A DNA stretch of 64,000 bases from Ascarosepion bandense (taxonomy: Eukaryota > Mollusca > Cephalopoda > Sepiida > Sepiidae): NCBI GenBank assembly GCA_037127315.1, contig JBBBDQ010001689.1:687501-751500 (forward strand), in the 5' to 3' direction. The position numbers were made by a program, and so were the translations under genes. Positions within the stretch are counted from its first letter, which is position 1. Each line of letters begins with the position of its first letter. The notes beneath the pieces are model-generated. The model ran no database searches and was not told where the DNA came from. It worked only from the letters and a program-made list of their open reading frames with translations. This document shows positions 10,405 to 21,610 of this stretch, piece after piece.

Positions 10405-11120
10405 TAAATGTTGGGAAACATATAATTTCCTGTTATGTGATCATCTTATATTGCTTCTATGAAGGGAAATCCTATTGTTTAAGCATTGTGTCGCTCCCAC
10501 GTATATATTTGTGCATTTGTTGCATTTTAGAACGTAAACTACATTTTCGAGTTGCAGCTCAGATCCGATTTTATTTCAAATGTAGTTTCGTTTTAGAACT
10601 GGAAGTATTTTCCTTCTATTATTATTTTGCATACTCCACATCTTTTTTTGTTGCATTTTGTGAACCCCTGTGTTGTGTGTTGTTCGAATTTCGATGAGGT
10701 TAGGATGTCTTTTACATTTTTTGGCTGGCGTTTGCTGTTAATTCTTTTGGTTGTCGTTAAGATTTCTTTTATTTTTTCATTATTGTTGACTAATTCCATG
10801 TGGGTTTTTTATCTTTGCGAATAATTATGGACTGCTTTTGTTGAGTGTGCAAATGTATGCTAGAATGTTTTCTTCTTTTTCGTGTTTTTCTTGTTTTGTT
10901 TTGTTTTGTCATTTTTTTTTTTTTTGATTCCGGAGGGATTATAATGGTATTTTTTCTGCTAGTTGGAAACCCTTGTCTATTAGTGAGGTGGGGTATCCTC
11001 TTATTTGTAATGTTTTTCGTAATTTCTCTAGGCGTATTTAACGGAAGGTTTTGTCAGTTACTATTGTGCAAATTCGTCGTGCTTGGGAATAGAAATAATT
11101 TCTTTATTTGTTTTCAATTT
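10405..11120 (-). pseudogene. Penelope-like element: RT end and GIY-YIG endonuclease fragment
   Basis: Reading the minus strand from 11120: RLEKLRKTLQIRGYPTSLID (end of the RT region), then [13 protein letters not shown] and [20 protein letters not shown] (cysteine pair before the nuclease; frame 10593-10799), then [17 protein letters not shown] (GIY-YIG-like core) and [11 protein letters not shown]. At least one stop and frame changes. It truncates the Tc1 transposase at 10400. Family assignment is from recalled Penelope proteins. Confidence 0.65.
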
Positions 11121-11419
11121 AACTAATCAGAGTAAAGATTCACTTTAAATTTGAAAAAATGTTATATTTTTGAGAATAAGAGAGAGAGAGAGAGAGAGAG
11201 AGAGGATAACGATACATACTTTTTCATATATCAAGAATAATTTTGGGCGAAAGTTGTATGAAAAAGTAGCAAAAATTTTTCTTGCGGAACATTTTGTCTT
11301 TTAGGATTTGTTTACGTTAGCGTGACTACACTCTTGTTCGTGTGCATATGTAGTTGCACCAATGTTTAAAAAAATCAGTTCGATGAATTCCTAAGGGACC
11401 AACCGCGTCACGGGAAATA

Positions 11420-11451
<32 letters not shown>

Positions 11452-11537
11452 GATTTAATAGTCAGGATGATGGAATTTGAAGAATATAAAGACAACAAAA
11501 TGATAAAAATATCATGAATAAGACCGTTCATAGAATA
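11121..11537. other. Unassigned with (GA)n and (TG)n
   Basis: GA run 11170-11203, TG run 11426-11451; otherwise nothing recognised. Confidence 0.7.
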
Positions 11538-12157
11538 GCTAGTCAGGCGACCCTGCTCTTCATCTCAGTGTTCTCGATAGGCTCCAACGGAGAATCTCTA
11601 ATGTGATCGGACTAGACCTGGTAGCTCGACTCCATTCTAACCGGCGGGATGTGGCTTCCCTATGTCTCTCCGACGAACTTAGGTCACTAGTGCCCCCTCC
11701 TCAAGAATTTACTCGAGCAACCAAACTGGCAACAAGATCCCAACCTTTTACAGTTAGATCAACGAAATGGAGCCTACAATTCTACTCCATGATCGTCTTT
11801 TCTCACCTTTCCCGCCTGTGGAACTCCCTTCCGTAGACTTGCTTTCCTGACAGCTACAACCTCCAGGAGTTTTAAATGCAATGTCAATTTTTATCTCTTA
11901 TAAACTTGACTCCAGTCCTTCCCTCGCCCTTTCTACAAGTCCCCATGTGTTTTGTTCTTTTTCTTTCTAACTCGACCCTCGCAAAATGTCATCACACCTG
12001 TATCCTCATCTTTCTCTTGCCCTTTCTCGGACACCCCCTGTTACTGGTTCATCTTTCTCTTCACTCTCCTCCTGCCTAAATTTTTGCACTCTTGTGTATC
12101 CTCTGCGCATCAGTGTCGGTACCGCCTTGATTTGGGTGAAATGATTAAAAAAAACTT
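11538..12157 (+). pseudogene. LINE-J RT C-terminus and 3' tail
   Basis: LHLSVLDRLQRRISNVIGLD, RRDVASLCL, then a deletion of the FYKYFHGFC block, DELRSLVPPPQEFTRATKLA, SHLSRLWNSLP stop. Tail CGCATCAGTGTCGGTACC, GGTGAAATGATTAAAAAAA at 12107-12157. Confidence 0.8.
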
Positions 12158-12359
12158 TCCGGGCTAGCTTGTGTCCTGCAGTTTCGTCTGACGAACAAGG
12201 GTACGATAGCAATCAGTCAGTCAGGTAAGTTCCATACCTGATTCACGCTTGAACAATCATGTCTTGAAAGCAATACGACTGAGTGGGCAGAATATTTCCA
12301 ATAAGTAGGTTTCCATTATTTTCAGATACTAATAGGGTTGTGAAAATAAAATAGAAGAT
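12158..12359. other. Unassigned
   Basis: CAGTCAGTCAGG near 12213 recalls the SINE-B tail; otherwise no feature. Confidence 0.35.
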
Positions 12360-12761
12360 AGACATTTAAATTGACATTGCACTTAATCTCTTGGAGATTG
12401 TAGCTAACAGGCAAGCAATATACGGAAGTGATTTCCACAGGGAGAGTAAAAGTGGCGGCTACATTTGACTGTTTTGACTGTAAAAGGGTGGTACCTAGTT
12501 CCTAGTGTAGTAGGTCGAGTAAATTCTTGTAGAGACATTACCAGAGAGCTAATCTTGTCGGTGAAGAAGCCGTGAAAATATTTGTAGAAGAAAAAGAGAG
12601 CAGCCACATCCCGTCAATGAGAAAGTGACTGGAGTTGAGCTGTCAGATCGGGTTCGATTACATTGAGGATTCTCCTTTCAATTTTGTCGAGAACCCCAAG
12701 ATGAATACCAGGTGCTCCCGGCTAGTTGGTTGCAATTACTTTCAGTGGTAGACTTATTCCC
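12360..12761 (-). pseudogene. LINE-J fragment, near-duplicate of 71-462
   Basis: Minus frame 12404-12607: FYKYFHGFFTDKISSLV, EFTRPTTLGTRYHPFTV. It shares with the copy at 1-462 derived changes absent from other copies (FFTDK, RPTT, CSRHFYSPCG), plus the same SINE-B junction. Confidence 0.8.
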
Positions 12762-12910
12762 AACCAGGGCTATAAAATCCAATCTCTCCCGTTATTTAAC
12801 TTCTGTGCATTCACTTACACAGAAATAATCTTGGGTAAAGTATAAGTCTGTCTCTTTTCCTTAAAATGCATACTTTTCCAAAGAGTATTTCTATGTAAGT
12901 GAATGCATAG
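12762..12910 (-). repeat. SINE-B fragments (two pieces)
   Basis: 12762-12858 matches 466-545; 12866-12908 is a second minus-strand piece (CATACTTTTCCAAAGAGTAT, GTAAGTGAATGCAT). Confidence 0.6.
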
Positions 12911-12930
12911 TATTCACTTAAGTGAGACGG

Positions 12931-13140
12931 ATGTGCGTTGTGGTGCAGTGGATATCGGCTCGAAACGAGTAATCGGGGAGCCGGGTTCGAATTCCAGTTG
13001 AATTCCTTGCATTCACTTACGAACAAATAACCATTGGGAAAGATATTAATCCGTCTCTCCATTCAGTTATGGGTTAAATAACAGGACAGATTGGGTTCTG
13101 TAGTTTTGGCTGGCAACCAGTCTACCGCGGAAAGTAGTAC
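12931..13140 (+). mobile_element. SINE-B (tRNA-like head)
   Basis: GTTGTGGTGCAGTGGATATC (A-box region), GGGTTCGAATTCCAG (B box), CATTCACTTACG, GGGAAAGATATTAATCCG, AGTTATGGGTTAAATAACAG, ACCAGTCTACCGCGG. Truncated before the GAGACATGATCGCCC hairpin tail. Confidence 0.8.
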
Positions 13141-13149
13141 ACTGGTAGT

Positions 13150-13596
13150 GTACGTTCAAAACAGTGTATTAGTATAACAAAAAACAAAATATATTCAAAG
13201 GAAGAGTTAATAATAAATAACATAGAAATAAGTAATAAGGAAGTCGGAAGATATTAAGCTGCTTATTGTTGTTAACTGCCTTCGTGAACTGCCGTAAACC
13301 TGTCTTCGTTAACTGCGGTATTTAATTGCCTTCCCACTTAAGACAAAATGTGGCAGAAGACCTTTTTAATGCAGATAATCCAGGCCATATAGCCCGGACA
13401 AAAATTTCTAATTTTCCCCAGACAAGACTGTACCCTTCGACGGAGCTTCGACTGGGTCATTATTCTCCACCTGAATGCAGAGGTTTCGACAATACGCAAA
13501 TGTCAACTGTCTTCCTTAACTACTCTCCGGAAGTCACCCAGGTAATCAAATATAACAAGAGGAAGAGTCCATTCCTCGTAGAAGGACACCATAACA
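13150..13596 (-). mobile_element. LTR (gypsy-like family of 50 kb), 3'-truncated
   Basis: Minus strand starts TGTTATGGTGTCCTTCTACG, then ACTCTTCCTC, GTGACTTCCGGAG, and ends near TTGTTATACTAATACACTG. It has a ~130-bp middle segment (AAGACCTTTTTAATGC to TCTCCACC) shared with 40098-40569 but absent from 50024 and 50920. Confidence 0.7.
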
Positions 13597-14768
13597 GTTT
13601 CTATAAAATCCAATGTTATTTATAGGTTTCTAAAATAACGTTTTCATGCTCACTGGAACGGTGCTCATTAATGGGTTAATAAACTTGAATCATAATGCAT
13701 TTACAACGGAATACTTCATAAAATATGTATTATGAAGATAGAGAAAGTCTTATTTTTAGACGTTTATCTGTGACAGAACAACCTGATACGAGAACCGAAG
13801 GAAATTATAATATCAAAATGGGAAGAAAAAAAACATTTACCTGGAAATTAACGGAAATAAACCTTTGCAAAACAGTCGATAATACTAATAGGACTAATGC
13901 TAACTTGTATTTTTTTAAATTAAATATAAATCATATCAGATGTCACAGTAATTTAAAATGCATTCTCATCATACTGAAATAATTTCCTCAAATAAGAAAA
14001 AGATAAAGAAAATCCAATTTTAGCATCTTAAATCTGAAATTATTTTTATTCAACTTAAAAAAATCTCAGTTATTATCTTAAGGACATGCTTTTAATGAAA
14101 TAATTTTTAATGCTCACTTTTCAAAAATCAATCTATTCATAAAGTATTAGATCGTCGTAAAAATAACAAAGAAAATAATATTAATTCATCAGATTCTGAT
14201 TTATACTGAATTACTAATGTGTTATTTTATTAGAGACTAACTTTACTTGGTGTGGGAACTTTACACTAGACAATGACCAACATTTGAAATTGTAGCTTTC
14301 CAAATAAGTCATCACTTATATATATATATATCACTTTTTAATACAGCCCAGATTTGAATTATTGTATTCTTTTATATTTACGCAAATAAGCTAAACTTTT
14401 CTTTATTTACAATGATGCTCACACTGAACAAAGCCCAATAGCAGCTCGAAATAGAATAGAATAGAATGTTACAGTGTAGGAAGCACAGTTGATAGGCATC
14501 CTTTTCGGTGTCGGTTCCACATAGGAAGGATTTCTTGGAAGAAACTGTCCGAGTAGAACTTAAATCTCACTAATGGAATACGAAGCAAATGAGGGTGGTT
14601 TGTTACAATATGCGTGCCATGGCGAGTTTTTAGCTTGAAGGTTACAGCTAGTGGAAGACTTCTAGCAATTACTCATGCATCAGTAAGAAATCTGGCGAGG
14701 CGGACAAACATAACCTCACTGCTTATCTTGAGAAGGGCCTACACTCAGTGGGGGACTGAAGTAAGAAG
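13597..14768. other. Unassigned AT-rich sequence
   Basis: Short TA run near 14320 and AATAGAATAGAAT near 14450. No coding similarity recognised. Confidence 0.4.
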
Positions 14769-15430
14769 TGACTTGTAAATTTCAATGCTTCTAAAACGAA
14801 ATAGCTGTCAACCATCACAGACGACCTCTCCTGACCCCCTAAAGCATGGACCAAGCGAGTCTCCCTGAAATCAATATAACGCGGCTCCTAGGCCTTAACC
14901 TATCTTCCGACCTCAAGTGTAATCATTACATTGAGTCAAGAGCTAAATCCACTGCAAGAATATTGGGTCACTGTGTTGGGCCAGGAAGTTTTTCCGCCTG
15001 AATCCATCTTGCACATATACAAATCAATCATCCGTCCATGCATAGAATACTGCTGTCATATATGGTCAGGCGCCCCTGCTGTGCATCTCAGTGTTCTCGA
15101 CAGACACCAAAGGAGAATCTGTAATGTGATAGGTTCCGACTTGGCAGCTCGACTCCAAACACTTTCTCACCGACGGGATGTGGCTTCTCTAAGTCTATTC
15201 TGCAAATATTTTCATGGCTTCTGTTCCGACGAACTTAAGTCACTGGTGCCCCTGCCACATGGATTTACTCGTGCAACCAGACTGGCAACAAACTCCCACC
15301 CATTTACAGTCAGATCAACCAAATGCAGTCGACAATTCTACTCCATCAGCTTGTTTTCCCGCACTTCCCGCCTTTGGAACTTCCTTTCAGAAATTAAATG
15401 CAATGTCGATTCCCATCTCTTATCCACTTG
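14769..15430 (+). pseudogene. LINE-J RT thumb and C-terminus
   Basis: NFNASKTK (palm end), MDQASLPEIN, RLLGLNLSSDLK, then ESILHIYKSIIRPCIEYCCH, IWSGAPAVHLSVLDRHQRRI, HRRDVASLSLFCKYFHGFCS, DELKSLVPLPHGFTRATRLA, LFSRTSRLWNFLS and KCNVDSHLLST stop. Frameshifts near 14975 interrupt the N-terminal part. The usual SCFPDSYNLQ segment is deleted before KCNVDSHL. Confidence 0.85.
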
Positions 15431-15435
15431 ACTCT

Positions 15436-15577
15436 AATATCTTTGACAAATATATTAAGCTAGGCCATGTCCACTGCATGCCAGACGGTCGCATTTCAAA
15501 AGACTTTTTGTATAGAGAGCTGGCCTCTGGAAAAAGACCCATTGGGCGGCCGCAGCTTCTGCAACAAAGACTGTGAC
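15436..15577 (+). pseudogene. C-terminus of another LINE RT
   Basis: KLGHVHCMPDGRISKDFLYR, ELASGKRPIGRPQL: this resembles the post-RT region (GHVxRM.D.RIPK..LYGEL..GKRP.GRP) of several LINE proteins, different from LINE-J. It abuts the LINE-J stop directly. Confidence 0.6.
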
Positions 15578-16127
15578 TCTCGCATCGCAGAAGTTGTTAA
15601 AAAAGAAAAAGGACATAAAACAAACAGCAAGAATGAAAGCTAACAGCTAGAACAGTTATTTTATCGGCGATCAATGCGCAAACAATTTAATAGGAAAATG
15701 CTGTACGAAAGACGAAATAATTATGTATATTATTCTGCTGTTCGGACATGATAGAGGTTAGCATGGTCAAAAAATGTCACAGAAGGACGTGGCTACGCAT
15801 TTTATCAGAACGAGGTAAATTACGTGTTTAGGCACAGCTTCAGGGAAAAAACGTTTCTTAAGTATTAAGCATAATTCGATTTTCAATAAAAATAATGTTC
15901 AAAAGATTGATAACGTAAGGCGTTTTACTTCGTCGATTGCATATAAACGAAGCGCTTTTCCAATGTTTCGAGGATATTAACTATCTAGTATAGCCGGATC
16001 AGTTGTCTTGGTCACTGAAGTTTCAAACGCCAGGAAGAATAACCCTACTGCGTGGATTATATCTAATTTAGTAGCGACTTTAGTAAATCTATAGATATCG
16101 TCTAGATATTATATCTGAATACACAAT

Positions 16128-16160
<33 letters not shown>

Positions 16161-16352
16161 CACATACACACACGCGCGCATATATGCGTAAGCAAGAGGA
16201 CCTTAAGATCAATAACACATGGTGACGGCGTGATTTATGCTTAAACTAAGTAATCAAACCTAAAAATTGCGTTTCATCACGAAACAGTAGGGCACTCATC
16301 GGTTTTGTAGAGATTGCTCACTATTATAAGAACACGCACTTCATTCCGGTTT

Positions 16353-16396
<44 letters not shown>
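15578..16396. other. Unassigned, with (CA)n and (TA)n
   Basis: CA run 16131-16158; TA run 16358-16396, which ends where element A begins. Confidence 0.6.
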
Positions 16397-16397
<1 letters not shown>

Positions 16398-16842
16398 TAT
16401 TTACGCTCTCACACCCTGATTGAGCACTCTGGAAGAATGGTAGACTTTGAAAAACAGCAGCTACTCTAGCATCTACGCATCGCTCATTCAGTAATGAATT
16501 AGATCACTCTCAGCTATTTGCGTGTGTATACATATATCACACGCTAAAAGACTGCCTCCCTCTACCGAGCGCCCATAGCTCACAGGTAGAATCACCGACT
16601 GACTCCAATTCGGTCGGGTTTCAATCCTGGGTAAAAAACAATCGGATGTCTAACCGTACTGATGAGCTGTGATACAGCGAAACAAATTTGTCTGCAGATG
16701 ACTATTTACGCTCTCACACCCTGATTGAGCACTCTGGGAGAATGGTAGACTTTGAAAGCAGTAGCTACTCTAGCATCTACGCATCGTTCATTCCGCAATG
16801 AATTAGAACACTCTCAGCTATTGTGCGTGTGCATAATGATAA
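16397..16842 (+). mobile_element. Element A copy 2: 305-bp tandem dimer (partial second unit)
   Basis: CTATTTACGCTCTCACACCC occurs at 16397 and again at 16702, so the period is 305 bp; the second unit ends near 16842. The first unit holds CGCTCATTCAGTAATGAATT, a tRNA-like part (GCGCCCATAGCTCACAGGTA A-box region; GGGTTTCAATCCTGG B box) and the hammerhead at 16648-16702. Tandem hammerhead units are the layout of retrozymes; the tRNA-like promoter is unusual for that class. It could also be called a tRNA-derived SINE that acquired a ribozyme. Confidence 0.8.
16648..16702 (+). ncRNA. Hammerhead ribozyme motif (type I), copy 2
   Basis: GTC-TAA-CCGTA (stem I 5' strand), CTGATGA, GCTGT-GAT-ACAGC (stem II), GAAA, stem III ACAAA/TTTGT, C17, TGCAG-AT-GAC (stem I 3' strand, one C-A mismatch). 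Predicted cleavage after 16692. Stem III bases differ from copies 4 and 5 but pairing is kept. Confidence 0.75.
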
Positions 16843-17601
16843 GGAGACCATTGAAACTTTTGGGATAAACAATGAGAAAAGAGTACTCGGGAAACGGATA
16901 CTCACAGGGCCTTTTTAATACAAAACGTACAGAGGGAAACAACGTATTATCTACGTACCAAGCTCATGTAAACAAAAGGTAGAACGGAAAGATATAGTAA
17001 GGAGACAAACTTTATTAAATTTATAATGCATAGGAAGTTCTGAGGGCCAATAACAACCATCTCTTAAAGAAAAACGTCATATAAAATATGTTTATGTTCT
17101 GTCTAAGCAAGAATAACTTTCTTAGACTATTTCAGGTTGTAGCATGTTCGCTTTCTAACCATTAAGCCCAGGTTCGAATCTCACTATGTCGATTTGTCAG
17201 GAAGGTGACTTCCTGTCAGAAGAAGACGATCCCAGCGTGTGGAACTTTTGAAAAGTACCCGAAAAATCATACCACGGGTTAACCGTGTGAGTAAAATTAG
17301 ATAGGCGGCTCCCTTTGAGGAGTCGTCGATGATTGTGCTAGTTCGAAGTCACAAGTCATCATGTTTGAGCGTCCTGGGCTTATTCAGACTGTTGCTCGCG
17401 CTAGATAACGCGCTCTCTCCCAGAAACTGTAACTAACGTCCGCTCAGCATAGTTGCAGTATAAACCACAGGCGTTGAACAAACATAAGTTTACCTGAGCA
17501 GGAGTCTATAATGTGGATTAGGCAGCCGCCTTAGTAGACGGGTATCCTCGAATACGAATGGTCATCTATTATTTAAAGCATCATTTACTATGTTATTACT
17601 T
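16843..17601. other. Unassigned, includes tRNA-like B-box region
   Basis: 17140-17185 (GTTCGCTTTCTAACCATTAA, CCCAGGTTCGAATCTC) looks like the 3' half of a tRNA-derived SINE head. Several CG-containing stretches up to 17540; no coding similarity seen. Confidence 0.4.
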
Positions 17602-18600
17602 TTAATCCTTTCACCCCAAAGAAAGCAGTTTTACTGCCACAGGTGTGCAGGGGGTTACATAGGAGGAAAGTGATGAGAAAGAGGGACATGTTATAGGGGT
17701 GTTAAGAAGTGGGTAAGAGAAGGATAAAAATACTAGTATGATGAGTGTGGAGTGGACGGAGAAGAGAGTATGTGGGAAAGGATGCGAGTCAGTGAGAAAG
17801 AAGATGATTATTGATCTTACATTTAAATTCTTGGAGATTGTAGCTGTCAGGGAAGAAAGTATGCGTAAGGGAATCCCACAGGCGGGAAGTGCGAGAAATG
17901 AAGCTAAAAAGGAAAAGTTGCGGTTAAATTTTATTGGTTTCACTGTAAAAGTGTGGGACCTAGTTGCCAGTCTAGTAGCTCGAGCAAATTCATGTATACG
18001 GGGCAAGCAGTTTATCGGAAGAGAAGACATGAAAGTAATTGTAGAAGAAACATAGGCAAGCCACATTACGCCGGTGAGAAAGTGACTGCATCCTAGCTGC
18101 CAAGTCGGGATAGATTACATTAAAGATTCTACGTTGGATTTTGTCAAGAAAACAGACGTGAATAGCAAGGGAACCCGGACCGATGTGGCATCATTATTCA
18201 AAACACGAGTGGATGGTAGATTTATATATGTGCAGGATGGATTCAGACGGAAAAAAACTTCCTGGCTCTACACAGTGAACAGGCCTCCTTAGCAGCGGAT
18301 TTAGCTATGGATTCGTTATAGTCATTGCACTTGAAGTTTGCTGAGAGAGTTAACTTGAGAAGGCGCAGTGTTTTGCTTTCAGGGAAATACTAGCATGATC
18401 CATGCTAACGTGGGGGCGTAGAAGCGATTGTCTTTGCTGGTTAACAGATAGCAGCTTCGTTTTGAAAGCATTAAAATTCACGAGGCATTTCTTCCACCAA
18501 TTCACCACAGATTGGAGGTCCTTTTCAAGTTAAGCAGCGAGTTCTGCTTTGAGAGCCTCAGCAGATTCAAAGTAAATATAAAATCGGTTGGGTGTTAAAA
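17602..18600 (-). pseudogene. LINE-J RT fragment with 3' tail
   Basis: Starts at the tail complement (CCTTTCACCCCAAAGAAAGC). Minus frames give SSLPINCLPRIHEFARATRL, ATRSHTFTVKPIKFNRNFSF, and farther up ESILHIYKSTI, SMDHASISL and VNFNAFKTK, then the VVNWWKKCL block near 18500. Several stops. Confidence 0.75.
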
Positions 18601-19074
18601 TGCAAACAGATTTCTAATTGGAACTTTGCTAAAATAATCTAATGATTATTTAGTAATTGTGACTATATCAATTATGACATTAATGATGACAATGACTAAT
18701 TAACTACGCTTCTAGATTACAATTAATAAATAATCTCGATAGTAAAAACTTGTGTAGTGAGGAAAGAAAACGGAAAAGTAGATAATGAATAACATTAAAT
18801 AAGGAAGAAAGATAAAAAGAATTCCATTCCCATTTTGGAAATCGACAAAACGGATTCCGTTTGATTCGGAAGCAGAAGGCAGTGTTAATTAAAACTCATT
18901 GAAAATATCTTTCGCTGGAAGATTGACGCAGTGAAGATAATTTCAACACAAATTAATTAACTTTGTATCTCTTAATAAGAACAAAACTAGGCGTATAATG
19001 AAAAAATACCTACTTTAAACATAATATAGACATCGGTTAAACATGTTTTATTAAATAGAACAAAAATAGAATGT
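18601..19074. other. Unassigned AT-rich sequence
   Basis: Nothing recognised. Confidence 0.4.
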
Positions 19075-20095
19075 ATTTATCTATATTTCTGAGATGAGAT
19101 ATTATTTACACTACATTCTTCTTCTTCTATGTGCTCTCTCCTTTCAGGACGTAGGCAATCATGGCTTTCCACGTCTCCTTATCCATGTTGGCTCTTAGCA
19201 CGCCTTCTCCTGTTACACCATGCAACCCTCGTTCCGTCATCCACCTGATTAGGTCCTTCAAATATGTTATCCGCTGCTTTCCCCTGTCTCTTTTTCCCTC
19301 TATCTGGCCTGTTAGTATCAGGTTCTCCAAGCCCTCTTTTCTCATTGCATGTTCCAGGAACTTCAGCTGTCACTTCCTGATGTTCGGTATTAATTTTCTT
19401 TTCGTTTCCATCCTTTCCAAAACCTCGTCATTTCTCACTTGCTCGATCCATGATATTCGAAGCATCCTTCTGTAGAACCACATTTCAGTTGCTTCAAGAT
19501 TTTCCTTCATCTTTGATGATATTGTCCAACATTCACTGCCATATTGAAGAACCGACATCACATAGCAATCCAGTACTCTCCTCTTTGTTTCTGGCAAGAT
19601 TATCCTGTTTCTTAATGCTTTACTCAACTTCTGGCATGTTTCCTTCGCTCTGCCAATTCGCCTTCGAATCACCGTGTCTCACTTTCCGTATTTAAATTTT
19701 TGTACCTGCTTGATTTTAGTATCCAGGATCTGTATTTGGCATATTGGGTTGCATTTTTTACATTAGTCGGACTATTTTCCTCATCTTTATTGCCCTGTTT
19801 TAGACTCCATATTTTTGGTATATTCGGTCGGTACCGATCCTTCAGTATATGTCTAGATTTCTTAGATGAGGTAGTATTTACACTATTTACATTGATCGGA
19901 CAAATGTCCTCATTTTTATTGCCATGTTTCCTATTCCATGTTTTTTGCTTATTTGGTCCCTACCGATCCTTCAGTATATGTCTCTATTTCTTTGATGAGG
20001 TAATATTTACACTACTTATAACATTCGGATTATTGTCCTCGCTATTTTTTTTGCAATTTTTACGACTTTTCGGCCGTTCTTCAGGTGGTTAGAAT
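19075..20095 (-). repeat. Penelope-LTR-like tandem repeat, split by LINE-R
   Basis: 19075-19111 (ATTTCTGAGATGAGATATTA) and 19758-20095 belong to the repeat seen at 33525-33860. Three units here at ~128-131 bp spacing carry TCGGACTATTTTCCTCATC-like boxes and end TTTCGGCCGTTCTTCAGG. Continuity across the LINE (TTTACACTACATT / TTTACATTAGTCGG) marks the insertion site. Confidence 0.7.
19112..19757 (-). pseudogene. LINE-R (RTE-like) RT C-terminus
   Basis: Minus strand: RRRIGRAKETCQKLSKALRN, ETKRRVLDCYVMSVLQYGSE, CWTISSKMKENLEATEMWFY, RRMLRISWIEQ, NDEVLERMETKRKLIPNIRK, a stop/frame change, then MRKEGLENLILTGQIEGKRD, QRITYLKDLIRWMTERG. This is the thumb/C-terminal region; palm and endonuclease are missing. 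Inserted in the repeat at 19075-20095. Confidence 0.8.
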
Positions 20096-20499
20096 TTTCC
20101 ATCAACAAGTTGCTATTTGTTTGGAAACATGGTAGGCTGATAAATATTCACTAAACTTAGCTTAGTCTGCGTAATGGAGGATCACCATAGACTCGAATAA
20201 CAACAAATTCTGGAAGTGTTCTCTCCATTTTTAACAGGTAGGTCTCTGAAGGTCGTTTTTAACGGTCAATCATCGAAAGCACCATAAGATAAATGCTGAC
20301 GTAACCAAGAGTTCAGCAAGTTATGATTGGTATAATTTATATGTCTATTTTTTCGAATGTTATAAAATTATTCTTAAAACTTTATTAAAATAAGTTTTTT
20401 TTAGTTTTATATTTTGGAATTATATAATTTAATTTTATATCCTTTTTTTCCTTGATAAAATGTACTTTGAAGCTATAAAATAAGAAGCTATTTCATATT
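20096..20499. other. Unassigned AT-rich sequence
   Basis: Nothing recognised. Confidence 0.4.
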
Positions 20500-20766
20500 A
20501 CGAGAAACCGGGTAGCCGAGTTCGAATTCCAGTTGAATCCATTGTATTCACTTACGCGCAAATACCCTTGGGAAAGGTATTAATCCGTCTCTTCCTTCCA
20601 GTTATGGGTTAAATAGCAGGACAGATTGGGTTCTATAGCCTTGGTCGGCAACCAGTCTACCGCAGAAAGCAATGGCAACCTAATCTTGTGCCCAGTCAGT
20701 CATGTCTCTTTCGAGACATGATCTCCCAAGCGTGTATCACGTATGGCACTTTAACTGACTGACTGT
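20500..20766 (+). mobile_element. SINE-B with hairpin tail
   Basis: 5'-truncated tRNA-like head (GCCGAGTTCGAATTCCAG B box), common body, then CCCAGTCAGTCATGTCTC, the hairpin CATGTCTC-TTTC-GAGACATG, and GGCACTTTAACTGACTGACTG. Confidence 0.8.
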
Positions 20767-20846
20767 ATATATATACGCTGTGTTTCGGATACTGATCTTT
20801 TTAACCCTTAAATATAACATGCCTTAAACAATATTATTGTCATATA

Positions 20847-21599
20847 CAGTACTGTGCAAAAGTATTAGGACAAGAACTATTTTATCTTTTATGAGGCATC
20901 AAAATAATTGCGATAATTTACCAATCGCACCTAGTATATATACAGTACTGTGCAAAAGTATTAGGACAAGAACTATTTTATTTATTTTTTATGAGGCATA
21001 TTGACAGAAAATAAACAATTTAATTAAAGTAATTCTATTTTATTTACTTAATAAATCCTTTAGCAAGAAAAATACTTGTTACAAAATAAATTTAATATTT
21101 AGTATAAAAGCTTTTTGCTTTGATCACAGCCTTCATTCTGTCAGGCATTGACATCACAAGCTTCTTCAATGTATCTAATGGTATTTCCTGCCAAGCAGTT
21201 TGTATTTGTTCCCAAAGTGTGTCCTGAGAAGTAACATTAGATTTATCAATTTGAGAGGGGGGAATAAGAAAAAAAGTCAATCATATCCAAGGATAATAGA
21301 ATAATGAATAGTTCCAAAATAACTTGTTTAATAGAAAATAGGAAAAATTAAATATAACTTCTTTTTAATACATTTCTTTTACACCTAGTTTTAAATAATC
21401 AATATTTATTAGCAATTTATTTGGCTTTTCACCCTGTATCTGAATTTCAGTGAGTTTTTTTAGAAAATCACCCCTGTCCTCATACTTTTGCACACTACCG
21501 GTAGAGCGCAAAAGTGTTAGGACAGGGTGACTTTAAACTTTATTTTGATGTTTCATAAAAGATTAAATTGTTCTTGTCCTAATACCTTTCCATAGTACT
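20847..21599 (-). mobile_element. Tc1-like element with transposase C-terminus
   Basis: A 94-bp terminal piece (20847-20940) is followed by a fuller copy from 20943 to 21599; ends are CAGTACTGTGCAAAAGTATT and the complement ...CATAGTACT, with TA beside them. Minus strand near 21092-21230 reads WEQIQTAWQEIPLDTLKKLV, MSMPDRMKAVIKAKSFYTKY stop, the typical Tc1 transposase end. Two left termini in a row suggest two nested or tandem insertions. Confidence 0.8.
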
Positions 21600-21610
21600 A
21601 TATATATAGA

